The translations under genes were made by a program, and so were the position numbers. 32,256 bases of DNA from Halomonas colorata (GTDB lineage Bacteria; Pseudomonadota; Gammaproteobacteria; Pseudomonadales; Halomonadaceae), in assembly GCF_014897985.1 (NCBI RefSeq), contig NZ_JABUZA010000047.1:1-32256 (forward strand), written 5' to 3'. Below the pieces are notes generated by a model that saw only the letters and a list, made by a program, of their open reading frames with translations, did not search any database and was not told the origin of the DNA. This document shows, in pieces, positions 1-7,910 of this stretch. Positions within the stretch are counted from its first letter, which is position 1; the number at the start of each line of letters is the position of its first letter.

Positions 1-167
1 TGGACGCCCCCGGGAACGCGGGAAGACTGCTGGCGACGGGCTATTCGTGCCGAAGTCAGGTAAAGCGCTTTTCCCATATAAGCTTACAACATCCCTTTCA
101 GGCACTATTAGCACAACTAAAATCGAACATTCCCTTTCACCGTAACAATATGCATAGAGAGCTGTGA
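1..167 (+). CDS. ydiJ: C-terminal end of a YdiJ-type FAD/Fe-S D-2-hydroxyglutarate dehydrogenase (partial)
   Basis: The reading frame starting at base 3 is open from the window edge to a TGA at 165-167, giving about 54 residues. It contains LLATGYSCRSQVKRF, which resembles the cysteine-containing end of the CCG/Fe-S domain of large FAD-linked dehydrogenases such as YdiJ. The stop lies one base before the ATG of hglS, so the two genes are almost certainly co-transcribed and translationally coupled. In Pseudomonas putida lysine catabolism a YdiJ protein oxidises D-2-hydroxyglutarate, the product of HglS, to 2-oxoglutarate, so the pairing makes metabolic sense. The assignment rests on a short tail plus context; another CCG-domain oxidoreductase is possible. 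Confidence 0.6.
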   Translation, partial: DAPGNAGRLLATGYSCRSQVKRFSHISLQHPFQALLAQLKSNIPFHRNNMHREL

Positions 168-168
168 A

Positions 169-1542
169 ATGAACAACGCACTGTTTTTAGCTACCAATGA
201 TATCCGCGATCGTTTCTCCAAAGCCATGTCAGTGATGTACCAAACGGAAGTGCCCCAGTACGGCACGCTATTGGAGTTGGTCGAGCAGGTAAACCAGGAA
301 ACGCTTAGCCAGCAGCCAGCGCTACGCCGCCGCCTGGAAGCCCAGGGCGAGCTTGCGCGCCTTAGCGTAGAACGCCACGGGGCGATTCGCGTGGGCTCAG
401 CCAAAGAGCTATCCATGCTGCGCCGCTTGTTTGCCGTGATGGGAATGTACCCGGTGGGCTATTACGACCTTTCTGAAGCTGGGGTGCCGGTTCACTCCAC
501 AGCGTTTCGTCCGGTTGAGGATGACGCGCTGGCCTGCAACCCGTTTCGCGTTTTTACCTCGCTGCTGCGTCTGGAACTCATCGAGAGCGAGACGCTGCGC
601 CAGCGTGCCGAAGAAATTCTGGCCAAGCGGGATATTTTCACGCCCGCCGCTCGTGAGCTTATTGAGCGTTTTGAAACCCAGGGCGGATTAACCTCTGAAG
701 AGGCGGATCAGTTCGTCAAGGAGGCCTTGGAAACCTTCCGCTGGCACCAGGATGCCACGGTCGACCTGGACACCTACCAGGCGTTGAGCGATGAACACCG
801 TCTGATTGCCGATGTGGTGTGTTTTCGCGGGCCGCATATCAACCATTTAACGCCGCGCACGTTGGATATCGACGAAGTTCAGCGCCGTATGCCAAGCGTT
901 GGCATGAACCCGAAGGCAGTCATCGAAGGCCCGCCGCGCCGTGAAGCGCCCATTTTACTCCGCCAGACAAGCTTTAAGGCATTAGAAGAATCGATTCGCT
1001 TTGCAGGCGATGCCCAAGGTACGCATACTGCCCGCTTTGGCGAAATCGAGCAGCGCGGCATGGCGCTCACGCCGAAAGGGCGCGCGCTTTACGATCAGCT
1101 GCTTAATGAAGGGCGTAAACAAGCCGCGGGGCTTGATAACAACGCCCACCAGGCGGTTATGGACAAGGTATTTGCCGCCATGCCTGATAGCGATGAAGCA
1201 ATGCGCCGAGAAGACCTGGCTTACTTTCACTACCACCTGACAGAGGCCGGTAAAGCCGCTTCAGGCGGTGTCAATGCTGATATCGACGCCTTGATCGCTC
1301 AAGGGCTGGTGGAAGCGCAACCGATTACCTATGAAGATTTCTTGCCGGTTAGTGCGGCAGGTATCTTCCAGTCAAACTTAGGCGGAGGCGAGAACGCAGC
1401 CTATGCGGGTAACGCCAATCGGGATGCTTTTGAAGAGGCGCTAGGTGCTCAAGTGACCGATGAACTGGCGCTTTATGCCGAACGGGAACAGGCTTCTAAA
1501 CAGCATGTGTTGGCCCAAATGAGCTCCACTGCATCCGTATGA
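169..1542 (+). CDS. hglS: 2-oxoadipate dioxygenase/decarboxylase (HglS, YdcJ/DUF1338 family)
   Basis: This 457-residue protein belongs to the DUF1338/YdcJ family, whose characterised member HglS converts 2-oxoadipate to D-2-hydroxyglutarate with O2 and Fe(II), releasing CO2. Length is normal for the family. The expected metal ligands are at the positions I recall for the Pseudomonas enzyme: His70 (SVERHGAIR), His226 (GPHINHL) and Glu294 (FGEIEQRG). Arg74, which binds the substrate carboxylate, is also present. The ATG is preceded by GAGAG and starts one base after the stop of the upstream dehydrogenase fragment. The gene faces the amaB-carrier-amaA operon and supplies a later step of the same pathway. 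It is probably a soluble cytoplasmic enzyme. Confidence 0.9.
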   Translation: MNNALFLATNDIRDRFSKAMSVMYQTEVPQYGTLLELVEQVNQETLSQQPALRRRLEAQGELARLSVERHGAIRVGSAKELSMLRRLFAVMGMYPVGYYDLSEAGVPVHSTAFRPVEDDALACNPFRVFTSLLRLELIESETLRQRAEEILAKRDIFTPAARELIERFETQGGLTSEEADQFVKEALETFRWHQDATVDLDTYQALSDEHRLIADVVCFRGPHINHLTPRTLDIDEVQRRMPSVGMNPKAVIEGPPRREAPILLRQTSFKALEESIRFAGDAQGTHTARFGEIEQRGMALTPKGRALYDQLLNEGRKQAAGLDNNAHQAVMDKVFAAMPDSDEAMRREDLAYFHYHLTEAGKAASGGVNADIDALIAQGLVEAQPITYEDFLPVSAAGIFQSNLGGGENAAYAGNANRDAFEEALGAQVTDELALYAEREQASKQHVLAQMSSTASV

Positions 1543-1557
1543 GGCGCCATGCTAACA

Positions 1558-1581
1558 GTATGCGCCCTTAAGGGCGCATAC
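1558..1581. terminator. Perfect palindrome between convergent hglS and amaA, probable bidirectional terminator
   Basis: GTATGCGCCCTT is followed immediately by its reverse complement, giving a perfect 24-base palindrome in the 56-base gap between two convergent genes. There is no clear T-tract on either side, so this is a terminator-like hairpin rather than a textbook intrinsic terminator. Confidence 0.5.
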
Positions 1582-1598
1582 GGCTAATGTAGCTTGGA

Positions 1599-2891
1599 TT
1601 AGATCAGTACTCTTAAGCACTGGCCCGCATGATATAGCGCAAAGCCACTTTCATAAGCACAGCGCCATAGCGGGCGCGCTTTGATTTGCTTGGGCTGTGA
1701 AATTGGCAGGGGCAGCAGGCTATCGTCGCCACTGGCTATGTAGTGGGCAAAGCCTTCACCCACAACGGTACCCGTAGTCACACCACGCCCGTTATAGCCT
1801 GTCGCTGCTAGAATGCCGGGGGCTGGCTCAAACAGGCGCAGCGTATGGTCAGGCGTAAACGCGATCTTACCCGTCCATGTGTAGTCCCAACGTACTTTGC
1901 CAAGCGCTGGGAAGTAATGATTCTGAATGGTATCCGCCCAGCAACTAAGATAACTAAGTGGCTTACCTTCGCCCTTACCCAGACTGCCAAGCAGCAGCCG
2001 GCCCTCCTTATCACGGCGTATGCTACTTAGCACGGTACGGGTATCCCAGGCGCCTTGGCGCTCGGGAAGAATTGCATCGGCAGCATCACCGCTTAGCGGT
2101 TCTGAAGCAAGCTGGTAGTAGTGACCAATAAAAAAATGTTTGCGAACCTGGTTCCAGGCATCTTCTGTGTAAGCATTTGTGGCTATGACGACTTTATCGG
2201 CCGTTACGCTACCGTTGTGAGTCAATACGCGCCAACGGTCTCCTTGTCGCTCAATGCCCGTAACACCGCTTTGGCAGTAAAGCGTAGCCCCCAGATTATG
2301 AGCGGCACGGGCAAGCCCACGTGTATAAGCGCAGGGGTTTAGCGTGCCTGCCCGCTTATCCAGCAGCGCCGCTTTAATTTTTGCTGTCCCGGTGATCTGC
2401 TCGCAGGCGTCACCGGTTAATAAGGTAACGGGGGCGCCACGGTTTTGTAGCTGATCCCGGCGACGTTCAAGCTCTTGGCCTCCTTTGGCATTATGGCCAA
2501 GATGAAGTGTGCCTTCTCGTGTCGGGTCACACTGAATGCCGTAACGTTCAATAGTCTCGAACACTTTGGCGGGAGCACCGCCCAGCACGGTATTCGCACG
2601 CTCGCCTTTCTCTGCACCCAGAGCGGCTACGATATCGTCGGGTGGAATCCAAAGCCCTGCATTGACTAAGCCAACATTGCGCCCTGACCCACCGCTGGGG
2701 ATATCCCCTGCCTCTAATAGCGTCGTTTTGATACCTTTTTCTGCCAAATGAAGCGCTGTGGAAAGGCCTGTTATACCTCCGCCCACCACGCAGACAGTCG
2801 CTTCTTCATGGTGGCCGAGTGACGGGTATTGGAAAGGCTCTTCTGTGCTTGTTTGCAGCCAAAGGCAGCGCTCGGAGAGGGCGGTTTGCAT
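1599..2891 (-). CDS. amaA: L-pipecolate oxidase (FAD-dependent, DAO family)
   Basis: The protein has 430 residues and is an FAD-dependent amine/amino-acid oxidase of the DAO superfamily. The N-terminal dinucleotide fold is visible as VVGGGITG (residues 35-42), with an acidic residue (Glu60) ending the second strand. The C-terminal part carries ATGYNGRGVTTGTVVG, the usual second FAD-contact region. AmaA of Pseudomonas oxidises L-pipecolate to delta1-piperideine-6-carboxylate, and the presence of amaB, the next enzyme, two genes upstream supports this over a generic glycine oxidase. The ATG is preceded by AGGAGAT at about 10 bases. It lies last in the minus-strand group amaB-NhaC-amaA, 54 bases after the carrier gene. 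Without the neighbours, a YgaF- or PuuB-like oxidase would be the alternative. Confidence 0.8.
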   Translation of the reverse strand: MQTALSERCLWLQTSTEEPFQYPSLGHHEEATVCVVGGGITGLSTALHLAEKGIKTTLLEAGDIPSGGSGRNVGLVNAGLWIPPDDIVAALGAEKGERANTVLGGAPAKVFETIERYGIQCDPTREGTLHLGHNAKGGQELERRRDQLQNRGAPVTLLTGDACEQITGTAKIKAALLDKRAGTLNPCAYTRGLARAAHNLGATLYCQSGVTGIERQGDRWRVLTHNGSVTADKVVIATNAYTEDAWNQVRKHFFIGHYYQLASEPLSGDAADAILPERQGAWDTRTVLSSIRRDKEGRLLLGSLGKGEGKPLSYLSCWADTIQNHYFPALGKVRWDYTWTGKIAFTPDHTLRLFEPAPGILAATGYNGRGVTTGTVVGEGFAHYIASGDDSLLPLPISQPKQIKARPLWRCAYESGFALYHAGQCLRVLI

Positions 2892-2945
2892 TTTATAATA
2901 TCTCCTGAAAAAAGCGCAGGCCGGCTCAAGGGCCGACCTTGTTTG

Positions 2946-4382
2946 TTACGCTGTTGGTTGAGAGGAGAGCGTCGTTTTGGAGGGGGCGGCGGCATCCTCG
3001 TGGGGAATAAAACGGCCGGTTAACCCCCAAAGTAGGCCGAACAAGGGAGATAACCAGCAAGCAAAAGCGAAAGGCGCATATGCCAAGGTGGGGACACCGA
3101 TGGTGGATGCCACAAAACCGCCGCCCATATTCCAGGGAATCAAGGGAGATGAAAGTGTGCCGTTATCCTCGATCGCGCGTGAAAGCGTTGATGTTTTATA
3201 ACCCATCGCTTGATATTGCCCTTTCAGTAAGCGGCCTGGCAGTACTAGCGTGGTATAGACATCCCCGATGATGGTGCTGACCGCAAGGGTGGTGCCCGAA
3301 CTTGTTGCGATCAGGCTAAAGCGCCCTTTAATCAAGCGCATCAACTGTTTAATAATTGCATCTACGGTGCCATAGGCCTCCAGCATGCCAGCAAAACCTA
3401 AGGCAAAGAACGTTAAAGTAACGACCCACGTCATTGAGAGTACGCCACCACTGCTTAACAGAGCATCAATCGCGGTATTGCCAGTGTTACTGCTAAAGCC
3501 ATTTTGCATGGCATCAAATACTGCGTGCAGGGTTTCTCCCTGAACGCCAATCGCAACCAGCCCGCCTAGCGCTGCCCCGGTGAAAATAGTGGGGAAGGGT
3601 GGAAACTTGGCAAGTGCCAGGGCGATAACGACACACGGTGGAATCAGGGTTACCCAGGAAAGGGTAAAAGTGTCGTCCAAAGCTTGACGAAATGTGGCTA
3701 TATCGGTGCTGTGCTCGAACTGTCCGCCATAGCTGGCACCCAGCCAGATATACAAAATAAGTGCTATCAACATGGCCGGCACGGTAGTCGCCATCATGCT
3801 GCGTATGTGCGTCCATAAATCTGTCTCACACACAGCTGGCGTTAAATTGGTGGTTTCTGACAAAGGCGACATTTTATCGCCAAAGAACGCGCCGGATACC
3901 AATGCCCCACCGGTCAAATACATGGGAATGCCGAGGCCCTCTCCGATCCCCATTAGGGCGAGCCCAAGGGTGCCGATAGTTCCCCAGGAGGTGCCTGTAG
4001 CAAGTGATACCAAAGCACTTACCAAGCAGGTAGCAACGAGAAAATACGATGGGGAGACAAGTTGGAAGCCATAGTACATCAGCGTTGGTACCGTGCCAGA
4101 AAGAATCCAAGTGCCGATAACCATGCCAACTGCCATGAGAATAAAAATCGCAGGTATACCTAGTTTGACTACCTCAAGCATCGAGTTTTCCATTCTTTGC
4201 CAGGGTACGCCGCGAATGCGCCCACAAAGCGCGCAAATCATAATGCCGAAAGCCAATGGGATGTGGGGGGTGAAGTCTGAGAAAACAAAAAACTGCAAAA
4301 TCAAAATAGCAGTGGTGGCAAGGAGCGGTAATATTGCCATCACTAAACCCGGCGTCGGGCCGATTTGGACATCGTCACGCAT
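2946..4382 (-). CDS. NhaC-family Na+/H+ antiporter or sodium-coupled carrier
   Basis: This 478-residue polytopic membrane protein belongs to the NhaC family. It has about a dozen hydrophobic segments and the family hallmark FGDKMSPLSETTNLTPA at residues 167-183. A second conserved stretch, AIEDNGTLSSPLIPWN, lies near the C-terminus. The start ATG has AAGGTGAT upstream. Characterised NhaC relatives exchange Na+ for H+, and a Bacillus member (MleN) exchanges malate and Na+ for lactate and H+. Its position between amaB and amaA suggests that it may move pipecolate, lysine or a catabolic product, or handle the sodium entering with it. That role is inferred from context only. Confidence 0.8.
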   Translation of the reverse strand: MRDDVQIGPTPGLVMAILPLLATTAILILQFFVFSDFTPHIPLAFGIMICALCGRIRGVPWQRMENSMLEVVKLGIPAIFILMAVGMVIGTWILSGTVPTLMYYGFQLVSPSYFLVATCLVSALVSLATGTSWGTIGTLGLALMGIGEGLGIPMYLTGGALVSGAFFGDKMSPLSETTNLTPAVCETDLWTHIRSMMATTVPAMLIALILYIWLGASYGGQFEHSTDIATFRQALDDTFTLSWVTLIPPCVVIALALAKFPPFPTIFTGAALGGLVAIGVQGETLHAVFDAMQNGFSSNTGNTAIDALLSSGGVLSMTWVVTLTFFALGFAGMLEAYGTVDAIIKQLMRLIKGRFSLIATSSGTTLAVSTIIGDVYTTLVLPGRLLKGQYQAMGYKTSTLSRAIEDNGTLSSPLIPWNMGGGFVASTIGVPTLAYAPFAFACWLSPLFGLLWGLTGRFIPHEDAAAPSKTTLSSQPTA

Positions 4383-4446
4383 AAATCACCTTCTTTTTAT
4401 TTTATCGTGAGGGCCCGACAAGTGAGGGCCCTCAATAGCGAGAGGT

Positions 4447-5940
4447 TTAGTCGAACTTAATTCCTTGAGCCAAAGGCAGTTCTCGAGAGTAATTGACGGT
4501 GTTTGTCTGGCGACGCATATAGCTTTTCCAAACGTCAGACCCTGATTCGCGGCCGCCACCGGTTTCTTTCTCGCCGCCAAAGGCGCCACCGATTTCAGCG
4601 CCGCTCGGGCCAATATTAACGTTGGCAATACCGCAGTCACTGCCTACCGCAGATACGAACGTTTCAGCTTCGCGTACGTCGGTAGTGAAAATGCATGATG
4701 ACAAACCCTGGGGAACATCGTTATTAGTGGCAATTGCTTCGTCCAACTCTTTGTAGGTAAGTACATACAGAATGGGGGCAAAAGTTTCATGTTTCACCAG
4801 CGAATTTTGCTCGGTCATCTCAACGATCGCCGGAGCAACGTAGTAGCCGGCATCGCTACCGGCAATCTCCACACGATCACCGCCAAACACCTCAGCGCCA
4901 TGCTCGCGCGCTTTGGCCAGCACGCTCTGCATGGCGTCAAAAGCTTGGTGGTCGATCAGCGGTCCAACTAGATTGCCTTTAAGTGGGTTGCCAATGGTAA
5001 CGGCGCTATAGGACTTCTTCAGTCGGGATAGCACTTCGTCTTTAATGGATTCATGCACAACCAGGCGGCGCAGGGTAGTGCACCGCTGGCCAGCAGTGCC
5101 TACTGCTGAAAACAGAATTGCACGGGTTGCCATATCCAGGTCCGCGCTTGGGGCGAGCACCATGGCGTTATTACCGCCCAGCTCAAGAATGCTACGGCCA
5201 AAACGTGCTGCCACCTTGGGACCTACTTCACGGCCCATGCGCGTGCTGCCAGTGGCACTGATAAGAGCAATACGAGGGTCATCCACCAACTGCTCACCAG
5301 CTTCTCGCTCGCCAATAATCACTTGGCTTAGGTGCTTGGGAGCATCGTCACCAAACTGCTCAATAGCGCGATCCAGTAGTGCCTGACAGGCTAGTGCGGT
5401 TAAGGGGGTTTTTTCTGATGGCTTCCAAAGCAAACTGTTGCCACAAACCAGGGCGAGTGCAGCATTCCATGCCCAAGGAGCTACCGGAAAATTGAAGGCC
5501 GTAATCAGTCCAATCGGACCTAGGGGATGCCAGCTTTCACGCATATGGTGGCCTGGTCGCTCGGAAGCGATGGTCAGACCGAACAGTTGTCGTGACTGAC
5601 CAACGGCAAGGTCGCAGATATCGATCATTTCCTGCACTTCGCCAAGCCCTTCCTGCAAAATCTTGCCGCACTCCCATGTTACTAGTTCACCCAGTGCTTC
5701 TTTATGCTGGCGTAGTTGATCGCCGAATAAACGAACTAGCTCGCCGCGGCGGGGAGCAGGAACACTTCTCCAGGCAAGAAAGGCTTCTTCTGCGTTGGCA
5801 ATCGCTGTATCCACTTCGCTTTGTGAGGCCACTTTTAGGCGTCCAATTTCACTGCCATCGACTGGCGTGGTCACCACAAGATCTCCGCCTTGATATTGAT
5901 GAGTTGCCACGCCCATTTTTTCCATTAGAGAATGAATCAT
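4447..5940 (-). CDS. amaB: Delta1-piperideine-6-carboxylate / 2-aminoadipate semialdehyde dehydrogenase (ALDH7 family)
   Basis: This 497-residue aldehyde dehydrogenase has the family length and catalytic set: Asn150 (TAFNFPVAPW), the cofactor-binding loop at 228-232 (SATGS), general base Glu253 (ILELGG) and nucleophile Cys287 (GTAGQRCTT). The sequence style, including the C-terminal NIGPSGAEIGGAFGGEKETG, is that of ALDH7A1/antiquitin and bacterial AmaB, which oxidise 2-aminoadipate 6-semialdehyde to 2-aminoadipate with NAD(P)+. The ATG follows GAGGT at about 7 bases. It is the promoter-proximal gene of the amaB-NhaC-amaA group and is divergent from a LysR regulator across a 124-base gap. Confidence 0.9.
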   Translation of the reverse strand: MIHSLMEKMGVATHQYQGGDLVVTTPVDGSEIGRLKVASQSEVDTAIANAEEAFLAWRSVPAPRRGELVRLFGDQLRQHKEALGELVTWECGKILQEGLGEVQEMIDICDLAVGQSRQLFGLTIASERPGHHMRESWHPLGPIGLITAFNFPVAPWAWNAALALVCGNSLLWKPSEKTPLTALACQALLDRAIEQFGDDAPKHLSQVIIGEREAGEQLVDDPRIALISATGSTRMGREVGPKVAARFGRSILELGGNNAMVLAPSADLDMATRAILFSAVGTAGQRCTTLRRLVVHESIKDEVLSRLKKSYSAVTIGNPLKGNLVGPLIDHQAFDAMQSVLAKAREHGAEVFGGDRVEIAGSDAGYYVAPAIVEMTEQNSLVKHETFAPILYVLTYKELDEAIATNNDVPQGLSSCIFTTDVREAETFVSAVGSDCGIANVNIGPSGAEIGGAFGGEKETGGGRESGSDVWKSYMRRQTNTVNYSRELPLAQGIKFD

Positions 5941-6017
5941 TCTTATACCTCGTATTATGTTTTGAATCGCATGGATGTGATGCCAGTATTGCTAGGCTTT
6001 GAGCAAGCGTTCAAACG

Positions 6018-6037
6018 ATGATTAAGAAAAATATCAT
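6018..6037. promoter_or_regulatory. Candidate LysR operator in the amaB/lysR divergent region
   Basis: ATGAT and ATCAT form an inverted repeat separated by 10 bases, embedded in an A/T-rich stretch in the 124-base gap between the divergent amaB and LysR genes. The spacing resembles LysR-type boxes (T-N11-A with dyad symmetry). A run of Ts follows just before the LysR start. This is pattern evidence only. Confidence 0.3.
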
Positions 6038-6064
6038 TCTTTTTTTTCATTAAGTGGGGTTGGC

Positions 6065-6952
6065 ATGCGCCGTAATCATTTGCCGTCTTTAACGGCTTTG
6101 CACTGTTTTGAGGCAGCTGCACGGCACCTTAGCTTTACTCGTGCGGCAGATGAATTAAGCCTGACGCAAAGCGCGGTAAGTAAGCAGGTCGCGCAACTTG
6201 AAACTACTTTGCTACACCCTTTGTTTCGGCGAGTGAGAAAGCGCCTTCACCTGACGCCGGAAGGTGCTGTGTACCTAGGTGAGGCGCGTAAAATTTTGGC
6301 TCAGGTAGAGATGTCGACACGCTATATGCAGTCGTACGGGGTGGAATCAGACGTGCTCAATGTGGCAACTTTGCCAACCTTTGGAGCACGTTGGCTAATC
6401 CCACGGTTGAATGGGTTTCGCCATCAGCACCCCTCTATCAATCTCAATATTTCCAATCGCTCAGAGCCATTCGATATGCAAAAAGAGCGTATTGAAGTGG
6501 CTTTCTTTTTTGGCCACGGGGTATGGCCGAGGGCGGAGTGCATTAAACTATTGGACGAGGAGCTGGTTCCTGTTTGTGCACCTTCGACGATTAAGCAAAA
6601 GGGAGTGGATACCCCCTTGGCACTAACTGGTTTGGTGTTATTACAGGTGTCCACTCGCCCCGAGGCGTGGCACGAATGGTTCGACGCGCAGTCGCTCTAT
6701 ACGGAACACAGTTATCACGGCCCGCGATTTGATACGTTTTATATGGCATTACGCGCAGCGCGTGCGGGCTGCGGTGTGGCGCTGGTACCGAAATTTCTAG
6801 CTCAAGAAGAGCTTGACGAAGGCAAACTGATTATTCCTTGGCAATTCTCGTTAAAAAGCAAGGATGCTTACTACATGGCATATCCAGAACATATGACGGA
6901 ACTTTATAAAGTACGCGTTTTTATCGAGTGGATTTGCCAGCGTTTGGATTAA
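6065..6952 (+). CDS. LysR-type regulator (GcvA-like), probable regulator of the lysine/pipecolate genes
   Basis: This is a 295-residue LysR-type transcription factor. An N-terminal winged helix-turn-helix occupies roughly residues 5-64 (FTRAADELSLTQSAVSKQVA), followed by a periplasmic-binding-like effector domain from about residue 90. It is divergently transcribed from amaB, the usual position for a LysR controlling its neighbour, so it probably responds to a lysine-pathway intermediate. It is strongly similar over its whole length to the LysR gene converging on it. Their coding regions overlap tail to tail by 32 bases. Confidence 0.88.
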   Translation: MRRNHLPSLTALHCFEAAARHLSFTRAADELSLTQSAVSKQVAQLETTLLHPLFRRVRKRLHLTPEGAVYLGEARKILAQVEMSTRYMQSYGVESDVLNVATLPTFGARWLIPRLNGFRHQHPSINLNISNRSEPFDMQKERIEVAFFFGHGVWPRAECIKLLDEELVPVCAPSTIKQKGVDTPLALTGLVLLQVSTRPEAWHEWFDAQSLYTEHSYHGPRFDTFYMALRAARAGCGVALVPKFLAQEELDEGKLIIPWQFSLKSKDAYYMAYPEHMTELYKVRVFIEWICQRLD

Positions 6953-7838
6953 TAGCGGCACTGGCCGTAATGTGCTCGACGAAGCGGCGTACTTTACCCA
7001 GTTCACCCAGGTGCTCAGGGTAAACAAGATAATACGCGCTCTCGCTGTATAACCGATGCGGCCAGGCGAGTACAAGGCGCTCGGCGGCCAACTCTTCATC
7101 CACGGTAAAGTGTGGCACTAAAGCAACGCCCCCACCTGCCATGGCGGTGCGTACCAGCATGGGGAAGGTTTCAAAACGAGTGCCGTGGTAGCTGCGATCA
7201 GTGGTGATCTGTTGTCCTGCAAACCAGTGGTGCCAGGCATCCGGGCGGGTAGAAAGGTGAAGTAGTTGCAGCTGGGCCAAGTCACTCGCAGTATGGATAG
7301 GGTGTTGAGCCAGAAGCGATGGAGCGGCAACCGCGACCATCTCCTCATCTACCAGTTTATGGCAAGCAAGATTAGGCCAACTACCGTGACCATAAAACAG
7401 CGCAATATCGATATCTTGTTGTTCAAGGGCAAAGTCTTCAACCCTGTCGTGAAATTCCAGGCTAATGCCCGGGTTTGCAGCTAAAAAGGGGGGCAGCTTG
7501 TCCGCTAGCCAACGGCTGCCAAAGCTTGGCAAAGTGGCCACTTTAAGCACTTCGCTATTGCCGCTATAAGTCATGATGGCGTGAGTCGACATCTCTATCT
7601 GGGCGAGTACCTTGCGTACGTCGCTTAAGAAGATGGCGCCCTCTGGTGTCAGCACAAGCGTGCGTCTTACGCGGCGAAACAGCTTATGCTGCAGCGTAGA
7701 TTCAAGGTGGGCGACCTGCTTGCTGACCGCACTCTGGGTCAGGCTTAACTCATCGGCCGCCCGGGTAAAGCTCATATGGCGCGCCGCCGCCTCGAAACAC
7801 TGCATGGCGGCGGTTGAAGGAAGGTTGCGTGAGGCCAA
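6921..7838 (-). CDS. Second LysR-type regulator, paralogue of the convergent one
   Basis: I place the start at a TTG (7838), giving 305 residues. AGGAG sits 8 bases upstream of it, and the resulting N-terminus (ASRNLPSTAAMQCFEAAARH) aligns with that of the neighbouring paralogue. The longer frame back to an ATG at 7907 would read through an intergenic hairpin. The N-terminal helix-turn-helix (FTRAADELSLTQSAVSKQVA) is identical over that stretch to its neighbour, and the effector domain is also clearly related. It lies 72 bases downstream of the TRAP permease on the same strand and may be read with it, suggesting control of the TRAP-TAXI genes or of the lysine genes. The target cannot be decided from sequence. 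Confidence 0.85.
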   Translation of the reverse strand: MASRNLPSTAAMQCFEAAARHMSFTRAADELSLTQSAVSKQVAHLESTLQHKLFRRVRRTLVLTPEGAIFLSDVRKVLAQIEMSTHAIMTYSGNSEVLKVATLPSFGSRWLADKLPPFLAANPGISLEFHDRVEDFALEQQDIDIALFYGHGSWPNLACHKLVDEEMVAVAAPSLLAQHPIHTASDLAQLQLLHLSTRPDAWHHWFAGQQITTDRSYHGTRFETFPMLVRTAMAGGGVALVPHFTVDEELAAERLVLAWPHRLYSESAYYLVYPEHLGELGKVRRFVEHITASAAINPNAGKSTR

Positions 7839-7866
7839 GGGGGATGCTCCTGATAACCTGTGAATC

Positions 7867-7890
7867 ACCCCGGCAGCCAAGCACCGGGGT
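7867..7890 (-). other. Hairpin between TRAP permease and LysR gene
   Basis: ACCCCGG and CCGGGGT form a 7-bp stem around a 10-base loop in the 72-base gap. No T-tract follows on either strand, so it may act as an mRNA end stabiliser or attenuator rather than as an intrinsic terminator. It supports placing the LysR start downstream of it. Confidence 0.4.
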
Positions 7891-7910
7891 AATGTTGAGG
7901 TGATCATAAC

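Noticed and set aside
7839..7907. ATG start for the second LysR gene
   Set aside because: This segment contains an intergenic hairpin and does not align with the paralogue; the TTG at 7838 has AGGAG at good spacing.
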